Assembly: GCF_005877885.1 (NCBI RefSeq)
Contig: NZ_VCHY01000001.1
Location: forward strand, 1-64,000
Direction: 5' to 3'
From: Labilibacter sediminis
GTDB taxonomy: Bacteria; Bacteroidota; Bacteroidia; Bacteroidales; Marinilabiliaceae
DNA length: 64,000 nt
Shown in pieces: positions 45,526-54,916 of the stretch (its first letter is position 1; every line of letters begins with the position of its first letter). Position numbers and translations under genes: made by a program. Under the pieces are notes generated by a model. It saw nothing but the letters and a program-made list of their open reading frames with translations, was not told the DNA's origin and ran no database searches.

Positions 45526-46305
45526 TTATGGAACAAACTTCTCCCATACATCATTTTTTAATTGTGGTTTAGGCACATATAAGAAACGATCAGGGTTTTC
45601 TTCAAACAGCTGATAGATTGATTTTCCTTTTTCAATGGCAAGGTCTTCGTAGCTTTCAGGTCCTTTTATAATTAATTCAGACTCTTCGTAATTTTCATTT
45701 CTGTGCCACTCAAAACCACCATCTTCTTTAATTACAGGGAACCATGCCAAACCTTTATGTGCACGTACATCAAAATAATCAAATCCATATTCACGGTCGC
45801 ACCATGCTCCAAATGTTAAGGGCTGTTCAGGATCGGCACTAATAGTTGCATGCGCCCAACCAGGAGGTACAATTACAACTTCTCCAGGACCAGCTTCAAC
45901 AGCATAACATCTTCCTGGATTATCCTTGGCTGTTTCCTGCATGTAAATAATGGCTCTTCCCTGCCAAATTTCATATACCTCAGGAGTAGACATGTTACAA
46001 TACGGAGAAACACTATGTATATGCCCCTGACTACGAATAGGCTCATCTCCTAACTGACCTGCTGCATAAGTTACAACACCATATAACAAGTGCATATTAT
46101 TTAAAAGCTCCTGATGCTCTTTTTTACCACAATCCATTGCAATACTATAAACAGTCTCCGGCCCGTCACAGTTAGGGTCTTTTAAACTTTTACGAATAGC
46201 TTCAAGGGTACGGTTTTCTACTTCCGGACCAAATACATCTTTTCCATATTTAAATCCCATTGGCTCAACCAATGGTTCTATTTCAAAACCTGGATTAAAC
46301 TTCAT
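45526..46305 (-). CDS. Cupin glucose-6-phosphate isomerase family protein (long form)
   Basis: The 259-residue protein has the archaeal-type GPI cupin (PF06560): QGHIHS (two metal His), EVYEIWQG (metal Glu) and PPGWAHATI (metal His), at about residues 95-155. Flanking extensions at both ends make it longer than the classical 190-residue enzyme, which is encoded separately in the same operon (49790-50347). It may act on another phosphosugar such as mannose- or fructose-6-phosphate. Cytosolic. It follows the mannose-6-phosphate isomerase fusion by 60 bp and precedes the sugar porter. Confidence 0.8.
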   Translation of the reverse strand: MKFNPGFEIEPLVEPMGFKYGKDVFGPEVENRTLEAIRKSLKDPNCDGPETVYSIAMDCGKKEHQELLNNMHLLYGVVTYAAGQLGDEPIRSQGHIHSVSPYCNMSTPEVYEIWQGRAIIYMQETAKDNPGRCYAVEAGPGEVVIVPPGWAHATISADPEQPLTFGAWCDREYGFDYFDVRAHKGLAWFPVIKEDGGFEWHRNENYEESELIIKGPESYEDLAIEKGKSIYQLFEENPDRFLYVPKPQLKNDVWEKFVP

Positions 46306-46365
46306 TACTTAATAATTTTAGCCAAAAACACCCGCATACCGTAAGGCATACAGATGTTTCTATTA

Positions 46366-48144
46366 TTAACAGTTATTTCTTACATATGCTTTTAGTGTAG
46401 CAATCTCTTTTCCTTCAGACTCACCGTAAGGACGAATCGTATATTCTCCAACGTTAGCAGGAACAATAAATGTTTCGGCATAGTGAACTACATAAGGTTC
46501 AAAAGCATTTGATGGACTTTCAACAATGGCTTCAGCTCCCTCAATTAGGTTCAATACATTTACTCCCGCATCAGTATTATGAGTAACTTTCTTAGAAAAC
46601 CAATGACGACGAGTTTCGATAAACTCACGATTATGAAGACCTGTACGTTCTTCTCTCCATCCATCACCTTGAGCTATTTGCTCTACCTGATTAACGATAT
46701 TGTTTTTCGACCAATCTTCATCACGATCCCACTGAATCACATTTTTACCATGTGCAATATTAATCGGACGTGGTTTTCCATCCATTCCCATACGTCCCCA
46801 ATCATACAATTTAAATGTAAAGATGTAAGGTGTAGCACTAATTTCAAGAACCATACTATTTGAACCTGAACAGTGGATTGTTCCTGCAGGGATTAACACG
46901 TGATCGTGCTTTTTAACCGGCCATACACCAATATGCTTCTCAGCATCGAACTCCTCACCTGTATCCTGCGCATTTTGAAGATCTTTAATCACTTCATCAG
47001 GATTGGCACCATTTTTAAGACCTAAATAAACAACAGCATCATCTTCAGCCTCTAGCATGTAATAACTTTCATCCTGAGTATAAGGAATTCCAAATTTTTG
47101 TTGGATATACTCAGTCAAGGGGTGAACCTGCAAACTTAGATTACCACCTTGCATGGTATCAAGGAAGTCGAAACGGATTGGAAATTCGTCCCCAAATCGA
47201 CCGTGAACTGCATCTCCTAATAATTCTCTTGGATGTTGAAAAACTAAGTTTATTGACGGTAATTCAAAGATAGAGTCTCCAAACTTAAGATTTAAACTAT
47301 TCTCTTCTGGTACACAATCAAAGCACCAGGCATAGTTTTCCTGTTCTTTATCCAGGTCACATACTTCTTTCATCCATTGACCACCCCATGGACCAGGGTC
47401 AAAGAAAGGTACAACACGGAATGGACGATTAGTTGACTCTTTTAAACCTGCTCTAATAGCCTCTCCTGACACCATTTTTGGTTGACCAGGAATAACAGTA
47501 TCCAGTACGAGATCCATTTGATTCAACAATGTTCTTTTAAGACGGTCGCACACTCTCCAATCAACAAAAAATCCTCTTTTATATTGCAAAGAAGCCTTTA
47601 GTTCCTTGTTATTAACTCCAAGGTTACTTACCTCATTGCGACGGTAACGCAACTGACCTTCCCATCGGGGCATATCAGCGTATACTAAAAGATCAGCCTC
47701 AGGTGCTACAAGAGCAGCTCCGGCGCCATATACAATGGTAATACCTTTATTTGTCTTAAATTTATCTGAAAGAGCTTCTAACTTAGACGCATTATAAAAC
47801 TGATCTATGTTTAAACGAGTAAGAAATCCAAAAATATCATCATCAGTAACATCCTGATGAGTCAATTCATCGATTTCAGCTTCACTTTTCATGGCTTCTT
47901 CAGCATTCTGAATCTGATCAGCCTTAAGACCTTTAGTTAAAGCATTAATAATTTCGTCTTTGTTTACACAAGGATAAAATTCAACAGCTACAACACAATT
48001 TTCTTTGTTCAATTTTGAAACTTCACTGTTAATGCGAGTACAAATTCCCTCCCAGCCAGTTACGCAATCATTTTCATATCCTTTTACCTCAACAAAAGGA
48101 ACTTTATCGTAATTGGGTTTTCTACCTTTTAAATAACTTTTCAT
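46366..48144 (-). CDS. Class I mannose-6-phosphate isomerase with N-terminal kinase-like domain
   Basis: The 592-residue protein combines two parts. Residues about 260-590 form the zinc cupin of class I phosphomannose isomerases, with NLSLQVHP and IPAGTIHCSGSNSMVLEIS for the metal site. Residues 1-230 look like a degenerate P-loop nucleoside/uridine-kinase fold. The first strand ends in VEFYPCVNKDEI where a P-loop would be, and ITIVYGAGAAL, ADLLVYADMPRWEGQLRYRR and FVDWRVCDRL match later strands and the lid arginines. The missing P-loop suggests a regulatory or structural role. Similar long forms occur in Firmicutes and Bacteroidota. It converts mannose-6-phosphate to fructose-6-phosphate and lies mid-operon. 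Confidence 0.85.
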   Translation of the reverse strand: MKSYLKGRKPNYDKVPFVEVKGYENDCVTGWEGICTRINSEVSKLNKENCVVAVEFYPCVNKDEIINALTKGLKADQIQNAEEAMKSEAEIDELTHQDVTDDDIFGFLTRLNIDQFYNASKLEALSDKFKTNKGITIVYGAGAALVAPEADLLVYADMPRWEGQLRYRRNEVSNLGVNNKELKASLQYKRGFFVDWRVCDRLKRTLLNQMDLVLDTVIPGQPKMVSGEAIRAGLKESTNRPFRVVPFFDPGPWGGQWMKEVCDLDKEQENYAWCFDCVPEENSLNLKFGDSIFELPSINLVFQHPRELLGDAVHGRFGDEFPIRFDFLDTMQGGNLSLQVHPLTEYIQQKFGIPYTQDESYYMLEAEDDAVVYLGLKNGANPDEVIKDLQNAQDTGEEFDAEKHIGVWPVKKHDHVLIPAGTIHCSGSNSMVLEISATPYIFTFKLYDWGRMGMDGKPRPINIAHGKNVIQWDRDEDWSKNNIVNQVEQIAQGDGWREERTGLHNREFIETRRHWFSKKVTHNTDAGVNVLNLIEGAEAIVESPSNAFEPYVVHYAETFIVPANVGEYTIRPYGESEGKEIATLKAYVRNNC

Positions 48145-48218
48145 TATCCTATTTTTTTACAGCAATCTAATTCTTCAATCAGTTAAAAGTTAATAAGCTG
48201 ATTCTAATTTAAACTATA

Positions 48219-48845
48219 TTAATAGATATTCACTCCCTCTGATGTTTTATAATACGGAGTTACATCAGTGAGTAACATTCCTGCACTTAGTGCAGCATCA
48301 AAACCATTTTTAGCATCCTCGAAAACCTGACAGTATTTAGGATCTATACCCATTAATTCAGAACACTTTAAAAAAGTATCCGGAGATGGTTTATGATTAG
48401 CCACATCTTCGGCAGAAACAACAATATTAAAATACTGGTCTAAACCTATGGCCTGTAATATTAAATGCGCATTTTCTTTTTGACTTCCGGTTCCGATGGC
48501 CATTGGTATTTTCTCGAAATACATATGTACAAGATTACAGACCGGAATTATTGGATGAATAAGGTGCAAACTACTTTTGACTTCCATATCTACCTTCTCA
48601 AGCACTTTATTTTCTTCTAAAGAAATACTATACTGCTCATTAAAAAAGTTGATACACTTTGTCAAAGAAACACCCGCCATACTATCAAAGAGTTCTTTTG
48701 TGAGCATCACATTATGCTGTGCCAGTATATCTTTCCATACTTTGTAATACACGGGCATTGAATCGGCTAATGTACCATCCAAATCAAAAATAAACGCTTT
48801 GGCTTCCTGATGCTTAGTTAGTATTTTAGAGCTATCCTTTATCAT
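48219..48845 (-). CDS. HAD-superfamily phosphatase / beta-phosphoglucomutase-like
   Basis: The 208-residue cytosolic protein has the HAD motifs FDLDGTLADS (nucleophile Asp), GTGSQKENA (motif II, Thr/Ser) and HKPSPDTFL with FEDAKNGFDAALSAGM (motifs III and IV), plus a helical cap as in beta-phosphoglucomutase and fructose-1-phosphatase YqaB. It may interconvert glucose phosphates or dephosphorylate a sugar phosphate. Its ATG overlaps the stop of the ROK kinase gene (ATGA at 48842-48845), so the two are translationally coupled. Confidence 0.85.
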   Translation of the reverse strand: MIKDSSKILTKHQEAKAFIFDLDGTLADSMPVYYKVWKDILAQHNVMLTKELFDSMAGVSLTKCINFFNEQYSISLEENKVLEKVDMEVKSSLHLIHPIIPVCNLVHMYFEKIPMAIGTGSQKENAHLILQAIGLDQYFNIVVSAEDVANHKPSPDTFLKCSELMGIDPKYCQVFEDAKNGFDAALSAGMLLTDVTPYYKTSEGVNIY

Positions 48846-49783
48846 TTAGTTAGTATCTCTTTTAGTAAAAAATAGCCTCCTACAATAGAAGCATCTTCGC
48901 CTAAAAAGGCATGCTCTATCTTTATTTCATCAACATTTAACCAACAGTACTTATCCACTTGCTTTCGTATATAAGGCACAATGATATCTGCACTATTTAA
49001 GATACCTCCACCCAGAACAAGCACCTGAGGATCATAAGAATGAATCATATTAATAGCTAATACACCCCATACATGCATACACTTATCGGCTACGCGGATG
49101 GCGCCTGCATTACCTTCGCGATACAAATCAAACAACCACTTAAAATTAATTACACTATCATCATCTTTCACCAATTCATTCAGCTCTTCATCCTGCTTTA
49201 CTAATTGAGGTAAACTCCAACTTGATGCCAATGATTCTGCACAACCAAGGTTATTACACTGACATCTATCTCCGTTAATATCAAGTGAAATATGACCAAA
49301 TAAGTTACCGGCTCTGTAACCGTTACCTCTTAATCTTTTACCATCAACCGTTGCAAAGCTTCCTATACCTGTACCTAATGTAATCATAGCCATATGCTTG
49401 GTACCCTCTCCTGCTCCAACATGCCACTCTCCAATACCGGCCATACGGGCATCATTAATAAGTGCCAATGATGTATCCCAATTGTCTTTAGCCCATTTAA
49501 TAAAGTCAAAATCAACTGCTGTTGGATACTTATGTGTCATGGTGACTTTCATATTATCATAATCCACCAAACCAGGAAAGGCTATAGCAATACCATTTAG
49601 CTCTAATGCATTTACATCAGCTATTGAAAGCAGACGATTAATTTCGTCGGTAATTAAAAGTAGGGTGGCTTCGAAGTTCCGGTTATCTTTAACCGGAATT
49701 CGACCTTTCTTTAATATTTTTCCATTGGAGACAATACCTGTTTTCACAAAGGTGCCTCCCATATCTATACTAATAGAAATCAT
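48842..49783 (-). CDS. ROK-family sugar kinase (glucokinase/fructokinase-like)
   Basis: The 313-residue protein shows the ROK kinase pattern: DMGGTFVKTG (ATP phosphate 1), IAIAFPGLVD, NDARMAGIGEW with the catalytic Asp, LGTGIGSFATVDG, and the ROK zinc site GHISLDINGDRCQCNNLGC. VLGGGIL closes the adenosine pocket. No helix-turn-helix is present, so it is an enzyme and not a ROK repressor. It phosphorylates a hexose (glucose, mannose, fructose or N-acetyl sugar) delivered by the MFS porter. It starts 6 bp after the first cupin isomerase and overlaps the HAD gene by 4 bp. Confidence 0.9.
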   Translation of the reverse strand: MISISIDMGGTFVKTGIVSNGKILKKGRIPVKDNRNFEATLLLITDEINRLLSIADVNALELNGIAIAFPGLVDYDNMKVTMTHKYPTAVDFDFIKWAKDNWDTSLALINDARMAGIGEWHVGAGEGTKHMAMITLGTGIGSFATVDGKRLRGNGYRAGNLFGHISLDINGDRCQCNNLGCAESLASSWSLPQLVKQDEELNELVKDDDSVINFKWLFDLYREGNAGAIRVADKCMHVWGVLAINMIHSYDPQVLVLGGGILNSADIIVPYIRKQVDKYCWLNVDEIKIEHAFLGEDASIVGGYFLLKEILTK

Positions 49784-49789
49784 GACTAT

Positions 49790-50347
49790 TTACTTTGAAG
49801 GAATTAAAGTTGGAACGCCATCTACCTCTTTAAGGCGCGCAGTAAAACCATCTGTAGCAATAGTTTCATAATCGTGGCCGGCATCAGATGGCCAACACGC
49901 TCCAAAAGAAAGTAACTCATCGCCTACGTTAGCCACTCTATGTGCAATATGCGAAGGAATATAATGTAAACTACCCGGATACATTTTCTCACCCCATGTA
50001 TTACCATCTCTATCCATAAGAATTAGCACACCATGGCCTTTAATTCCCCAATAATACTCTGCTCTTTCAGATTCTGCATGAAAATGACCTTTGGTCATAA
50101 AATACTCATCTCCTACTTTTCCCGGATATAGCTTAGTAATACCAAAAAATAAGCCACCTAGCGTTCCTTCTTCAACCGGGAAATGGCAATCCACTTCATA
50201 TGCAAATTGATCTTGATCCATACTTGCGCGAGCCGACTCATCTTGAAAGATTCCTGCAATATCACTTAGTTTTCTTTCTGCGTGCACAATTTCTTCACCT
50301 TCTAATTGGTCGTCCAAAAACACCAACTCTTTATCAATAATCTTCAT
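49790..50347 (-). CDS. Glucose-6-phosphate isomerase, archaeal-type cupin
   Basis: The 185-residue protein matches the compact metal-dependent GPI of Thermococcales type (PF06560). It has GGLFFGITKLYPGKVGDEYFMTKGHFH with two metal His, then AEYYWGIKGHGVL with the metal Glu and IPSHIAHRVAN with the third His. It interconverts glucose-6-phosphate and fructose-6-phosphate and is unrelated to classical PgiA. It is the first gene of the six-gene hexose operon, divergent from a cupin-AraC regulator across a 166-bp region. Confidence 0.9.
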   Translation of the reverse strand: MKIIDKELVFLDDQLEGEEIVHAERKLSDIAGIFQDESARASMDQDQFAYEVDCHFPVEEGTLGGLFFGITKLYPGKVGDEYFMTKGHFHAESERAEYYWGIKGHGVLILMDRDGNTWGEKMYPGSLHYIPSHIAHRVANVGDELLSFGACWPSDAGHDYETIATDGFTARLKEVDGVPTLIPSK

Positions 50348-50403
50348 TTTTAAAAATTTACTTTAATTTATAATGTCCTGAATTTCAACCTTATCCTGTT
50401 TGA

Positions 50404-50411
50404 CAAATTTA
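50404..50411 (-). promoter_or_regulatory. Putative -7 element (TAAATTTG) of hexose operon
   Basis: CAAATTTA on the plus strand reads TAAATTTG on the minus strand, 57 bp before the first gene of the hexose operon. It is an exact TAnnTTTG match within the region shared with the divergent AraC gene. Confidence 0.45.
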
Positions 50412-50513
50412 AACCATAATAAATGTTAAAAATTGGTGATTATTAGCTAACACTAATGCATTATTAACGTCATTGAATTATATTTTGATTATTTTTGAAA
50501 ATAATGCATTATA

Positions 50514-51401
50514 ATGGAAGCGATTTATCAAGATTTAAACAGACCCATTGGGGCTTCAATAAGTTTTTTACATGTTGAGTTACCTCACTTTGTGGTTCCC
50601 TGGCACTACCACCCGGATATTGAGATACTATTGGTTACAAAGGGAGAAGGCAGACGTATTGTTGGTGATCACATTGAAAACTACTATCCCGGTGACCTTT
50701 GTATTTTGGGATCAAATTTGCCACATGTATGGAAAAACGATCCTAGTTATTACCAAAGCAATCCCGATAAAATAGCTGAATGTTTGGTGATTCACTTTCG
50801 GACCGAATTGTTTGGGGATGCATTTTGGCAATTGCCTGAAATGCAAAAGACAGCAAGCTTTTTAAATTCTGCCAACAGAGGCATTAAATTTACCGGCGAT
50901 ACAAGAGATATGTTGGCTCACAAAATAAAAAGTGGGTTTCTTAAAAATCCGGAAGAAAGACTTTCTCATGTGTTGGATTTACTTTATTCTATGGCCCAGT
51001 CTGAAGAAAGAAATTTTCTGGCTTCATCAGGGTTTACCAACGAAGTACAGTCATCTGACGGGGAACGTTTCCAGCGTGCTATTGAATATATTGCGCTAAA
51101 CTATCAGCGCCCTATATTATTGGAGGAAATTGCAGAACACGTTCACCTTACGCCAACTGCTTTTTGTAGATATTTTAAAGAACGAACCGATAAAACCTTC
51201 CTTCAGTATTTAAATCATTACCGAATTGGGTTGGCACGCAGACTGTTGATTGAAGGTCAATTAAAAATACAGGAAGTAGCCTTTGAGTGTGGTTTTGGTA
51301 ACCTGTCGCATTTTAATAAGCATTTTAAAAAACTTACTGGTATCACACCAAAACACTATAGAATAGAACATCAGAAAGGTCATTATCAACTTAATTCATG
51401 A
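50514..51401 (+). CDS. Cupin-sensor AraC-family regulator of the hexose operon
   Basis: The 295-residue protein has a cupin domain (PWHYHPDIEILLVTKGEGRRIVGD, GDLCILGSNLPHVW) and an AraC DNA-binding domain with LEEIAEHVHLTPTAFCRYFKERT and AFECGFGNLSHFNKHFKKLTGITPKHYR. It is closest in look to the regulator at 10003 (same length; PWH-HP and FCRYFK motifs shared). It is divergent from the hexose operon, so its effector is probably a hexose or hexose phosphate. Confidence 0.88.
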   Translation: MEAIYQDLNRPIGASISFLHVELPHFVVPWHYHPDIEILLVTKGEGRRIVGDHIENYYPGDLCILGSNLPHVWKNDPSYYQSNPDKIAECLVIHFRTELFGDAFWQLPEMQKTASFLNSANRGIKFTGDTRDMLAHKIKSGFLKNPEERLSHVLDLLYSMAQSEERNFLASSGFTNEVQSSDGERFQRAIEYIALNYQRPILLEEIAEHVHLTPTAFCRYFKERTDKTFLQYLNHYRIGLARRLLIEGQLKIQEVAFECGFGNLSHFNKHFKKLTGITPKHYRIEHQKGHYQLNS

Positions 51402-51504
51402 TATACAATGCAGCCCTTTTGTATACAAAAAGAGACCATCTAATTTCGACTATCTCTTTGATCATTAAAATTTAACTGATTAACTGCCAAATTATAGAGC
51501 ATAA

Positions 51505-51536
51505 AAAAAGGCAAAACCGCGAGATTTTACCTTTTT
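51505..51536. terminator. Bidirectional terminator between AraC and phoR genes
   Basis: AAAAAGGCAAAA (51505-51516) pairs with TTTTACCTTTTT (51525-51536), one G-U pair, 8-nt loop, with T-rich tails in both directions. It separates the convergent AraC gene and the phosphate regulon. Confidence 0.75.
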
Positions 51537-51555
51537 CTTATATAGCTAATCTTCT

Positions 51556-53340
51556 TTACTGTAAAAATTTTGGCAAACTAAAATAAAATTCAGCTCCGCC
51601 ATTGGCTCCATTTTTAACCGAAACTTCACCTTTATGCAAATTAACAGCATGTTTAACAATAGCTAAACCTAAGCCGGTACCTCCCATTTTTCTTGAGCGA
51701 CCTGCATCAACACGATAAAAGCGTTCAAATATTCTCGACAAGTGTTTTGTAGGAATTCCTATGCCATTATCAACAACAGAAAAGTAATAAAATTCATCAT
51801 CCTCATGATACATATCTATGACTACTTTAACCCCTTCTCCCGCATAGTTTAAAGCATTACCGATTAAGTTTTGAAACACCGAACTAACCAGTGATTTATT
51901 TCCTTTAACAATAACAAGATCATTTATCTTATAATCTATTTCAGCCTGTTCTTGTTTAATCATCTTCTCGCAACCCTCAATCACCTCCTGAACCAATGGC
52001 TTCACCGGGAGTGCACTAAATTCATAAAATTCCTCTTCCTCTTCAATTTTATTAAGGACAGCAATATCTTCAATTAAAGAAACCAGACGGTTACATTGCT
52101 TGTTGGCTTTTGTTATAAAATAATCCTTTTTATCCTGATCAATATCTTTATTGTTGAGTATCGTTTCAAGGTAACCACTTACTGAGGCTACAGGTGTTTT
52201 TAATTCATGTGCAATATTTGAAGTCATTTGTTGTTTTAACAACTTTCTCTTTTCCAGTTTAGTTGAGTCATGAATATAAATCTCAAAACTCTTATCTTGA
52301 AATATGATGCATTTAATCTCAAAATAAAACCCACTCTTTTTTATGGTAAACTCTATTTGCGGTAAATTATTAACCTGGATAGTTAAATCTCCCTGATCAA
52401 CATACTTCTTAATAAACTTCTGAAGTTCCTTTAGCTCTTTAATTTCAAATATCTGCTCCGGGCTTAAAGATGATTTTTCACCAATTATATTTATGTACTG
52501 AACAAAATGAGTATTGGTTAATATAGCTTTTTTATCACTCGCAAAAAAACCAATACCTTCGTTTAATACATACAAGTGTTTAATTAATTTTTCCTTTTCT
52601 AAAATCAAAGCATTTTTTGCTTCCATAACCTTTTTATACATGGAAACAATTTGTTTACCAATAACTCCTAGTTCATTTTTGGGAAACTGATAATCTTCAT
52701 CCAAAGGTTTATTTTGCCTTAACTGCACAGCAAAATCCTGCAGTTTGGTAATACTCTCACTCATCTTACCGGTTACATAGGAAAGAATTAACCAGGTAAT
52801 TAAAAATAAAAATGCAATAAATATAAAAAACGGTTTTTCAGCACGTAGAAAGTTTTTTACTTTCACATCATATACCACGGCAGCTCTTACAAAATAGTCT
52901 TTATATAGGTGAGCATAATAATAAAAGGCCTGTCCTGTAGTGGCTGATTCTCTAACGTATGATCCGGCTCCATTATCAGCAAATTTAGCCTTTTGTACTT
53001 CGGGACGATTTAAATGGTTTTCCATTTTTTCATATTCATCCACAAAACTATCAAACAGGACTATGCCATTTTTATCTATAATTGTAATCCTTGTATCAAC
53101 TGCTGGTATAATCTGTAACAACGAATCCATTAAATAAATTTCATCATCTGCAATTATATTATTCTTAGACACAAAGTTATCGCAAAGCTCTGTAATAGAA
53201 TGCAATGTATTTTCTAATTGAACAATTTTAAATTGTTTCTCTCTGTTATACTGAAAAACAATAAAAGTTAATGTTACAATAAAGAATATTGAAAAGTAAT
53301 AAAGAAATAGTTTTCTTTTAAAATTTATCTTGAATCCCAT
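51556..53340 (-). CDS. phoR: Phosphate-regulon sensor histidine kinase
   Basis: The 594-residue kinase has TM1 (about 10-30), an extracytoplasmic sensor domain (about 31-168), TM2 (about 169-190), a HAMP-like linker and a PAS-like region (about 255-360). The HisKA domain has phospho-accepting His378 in SNIAHELKTPVASVSGY. The ATPase domain has NLIGNALNYAGEG, DNGIGIP and GGTGLGLAIVKHA. E. coli PhoR lacks a large periplasmic domain; this two-TM form is usual in Bacteroidota. It lies 115 bp after phoB at the end of the pst-pho cluster, so sensing of phosphate status through PstB/PhoU is expected. Confidence 0.9.
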   Translation of the reverse strand: MGFKINFKRKLFLYYFSIFFIVTLTFIVFQYNREKQFKIVQLENTLHSITELCDNFVSKNNIIADDEIYLMDSLLQIIPAVDTRITIIDKNGIVLFDSFVDEYEKMENHLNRPEVQKAKFADNGAGSYVRESATTGQAFYYYAHLYKDYFVRAAVVYDVKVKNFLRAEKPFFIFIAFLFLITWLILSYVTGKMSESITKLQDFAVQLRQNKPLDEDYQFPKNELGVIGKQIVSMYKKVMEAKNALILEKEKLIKHLYVLNEGIGFFASDKKAILTNTHFVQYINIIGEKSSLSPEQIFEIKELKELQKFIKKYVDQGDLTIQVNNLPQIEFTIKKSGFYFEIKCIIFQDKSFEIYIHDSTKLEKRKLLKQQMTSNIAHELKTPVASVSGYLETILNNKDIDQDKKDYFITKANKQCNRLVSLIEDIAVLNKIEEEEEFYEFSALPVKPLVQEVIEGCEKMIKQEQAEIDYKINDLVIVKGNKSLVSSVFQNLIGNALNYAGEGVKVVIDMYHEDDEFYYFSVVDNGIGIPTKHLSRIFERFYRVDAGRSRKMGGTGLGLAIVKHAVNLHKGEVSVKNGANGGAEFYFSLPKFLQ

Positions 53341-53455
53341 AAAATACTGTTTTATTTAAAATTTTATCTCATTACTATTTTGCCTTATTGAGGTATTTGA
53401 TGGAACTCACATATAAATTTAAAATTCCCCCTTAGGTAGATATAGATATTAAACT

Positions 53456-54151
53456 TTACATGTTCATTTCAAAATAGTATCCTAAACCAGGGCGATTTTT
53501 AAGATACTCACCATATTGTTTTATTTTTTTTCTAAGTCTTGTAATATTTACATCAACGGTTCGGTCAGTTACTACAACATTATCGCCCCATATTTTCTCC
53601 AATATCTCTTCCCTGGAATATATTTTATTTTCATTTTGGAACAGTAACTTCAATATTTGAAATTCTTTTCTTGTCAATTCAACCTTCTCGTTATCTATAG
53701 TCACAATCTTTGAGTCAAGATCCAAAATCATTTGATCAACCTGTAATATTTTTGTTTTCTTCAATTCTGAAGCCGACACACTACGTTTAAGTGCTACCTT
53801 CACTCGTGCAAAAAGTTCTTTAAGAGAGTAAGGTTTAGTGATATAATCATCAGCTCCTAAATTAAAACCGGTAAGTAAATCGTTTTCTTCGCTTTTCGCA
53901 GTTAAAAAAATCACAGGCATATCTAATTTTCGTTCTTTTCTAATAATGTCTATTAATTTAAAACCAGACATTTTACCCATCATTACATCTAAAAGCAATA
54001 AATCAAAACTGTTCAAATCCTTTTGCAAGGCTTCTTCAGCTGAATATGCCACTTCTGTTTCGTAGCCTTCACTCTCTAGGTTAAATTGTAAAATTTCGCA
54101 AAGATCTTCTTCGTCATCAACAATTAAAATTCGCTTATTATTCTCTTTCAT
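53456..54151 (-). CDS. phoB: Phosphate-regulon response regulator (OmpR/PhoB family)
   Basis: The 231-residue protein has a receiver domain (acidic VDDEED, phospho-acceptor Asp55 in LLLDVMMG, Thr/Lys in FLTAKS and KPYSLKEL) and a C-terminal winged helix (about 135-228, with LTRKEFQILKLL, REEILEKIWG and VDVNITRLRKKI). The cluster with pst genes, phoU and a PhoR-type kinase identifies it as PhoB. Its likely targets are the three 11-bp repeats before pstS and the porin gene. Confidence 0.92.
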   Translation of the reverse strand: MKENNKRILIVDDEEDLCEILQFNLESEGYETEVAYSAEEALQKDLNSFDLLLLDVMMGKMSGFKLIDIIRKERKLDMPVIFLTAKSEENDLLTGFNLGADDYITKPYSLKELFARVKVALKRSVSASELKKTKILQVDQMILDLDSKIVTIDNEKVELTRKEFQILKLLFQNENKIYSREEILEKIWGDNVVVTDRTVDVNITRLRKKIKQYGEYLKNRPGLGYYFEMNM

Positions 54152-54195
54152 GGAAACTATAGTTTGTCCTAAAGTAAATGAATTTCCACGAAAAA

Positions 54196-54882
54196 TTAAT
54201 CATCTTCGATGTTTTGATGGCGAACATCCCGACCTTCCTGTGCAAATATTGAGGCCTCTGCAATATGAGCTGCATGATCGCCAATTCGTTCTATTTTTGA
54301 AATAACACCTTTAAAATTGATTAAATGAAGGAGCACTTCCCGGGCTTCATCCTGTAAATTTGACTTTTTGATACCCTTCTTCATCAATTTTTTGTTCATC
54401 TCATCAATGATTTCATCATTCTTAATCGTCCAAATTGCCGAATCCGTATCTTCTTTAATGAATGATAACAATGCTTTTTCAACCATACTACTACTTGATG
54501 TAACCATATTAAAAATCACATCTGATAATTCTTCGTATAGATTAGAATCTTCTATTTTCCGAATAAGATAAACGATATTTTGTATCAGGTCACCTATGCG
54601 CTCCATGCTTACCACGATACGGTAACAGGCCATTAGTCCTCTCAATTCAGAAGCTACAGGATGATGTAAAGTAATGGTACTGATGATCTTCTCACTAATT
54701 TTTACTTCGTATTTATTCAGCTTCTTCTCAACTGCATCAATCCGTTTAATATCTTCGTTGGAAATTGAGTTAGAACCACTTTGAACAATATTCTCTAACT
54801 CTCCTAACTGTTGAATCATCAAGTCTGAATAACTTTTAAAGTTATCCTTTATTTCTTTTATTGCTTTTTCTTTTTGTATCAT
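54196..54882 (-). CDS. phoU: Phosphate signalling protein PhoU
   Basis: The 228-residue all-helical protein fits the PhoU fold of two three-helix bundles, with recognisable ACYRIVVSMERIGDLIQNI and IGDHAAHIAEASIF segments carrying the E/D-rich metal-binding motifs. It links PstB activity to PhoR and represses the regulon in high phosphate. It lies 34 bp after pstB and 44 bp before phoB. Confidence 0.92.
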   Translation of the reverse strand: MIQKEKAIKEIKDNFKSYSDLMIQQLGELENIVQSGSNSISNEDIKRIDAVEKKLNKYEVKISEKIISTITLHHPVASELRGLMACYRIVVSMERIGDLIQNIVYLIRKIEDSNLYEELSDVIFNMVTSSSSMVEKALLSFIKEDTDSAIWTIKNDEIIDEMNKKLMKKGIKKSNLQDEAREVLLHLINFKGVISKIERIGDHAAHIAEASIFAQEGRDVRHQNIEDD

Positions 54883-54916
54883 GATTTGTTGCCTTTACTC
54901 TGTGAATTTTAATAAA

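Noticed and set aside
48842-49783. ROK repressor
   Set aside because: No N-terminal helix-turn-helix; the sequence starts directly with the ATP-binding DMGGT motif.
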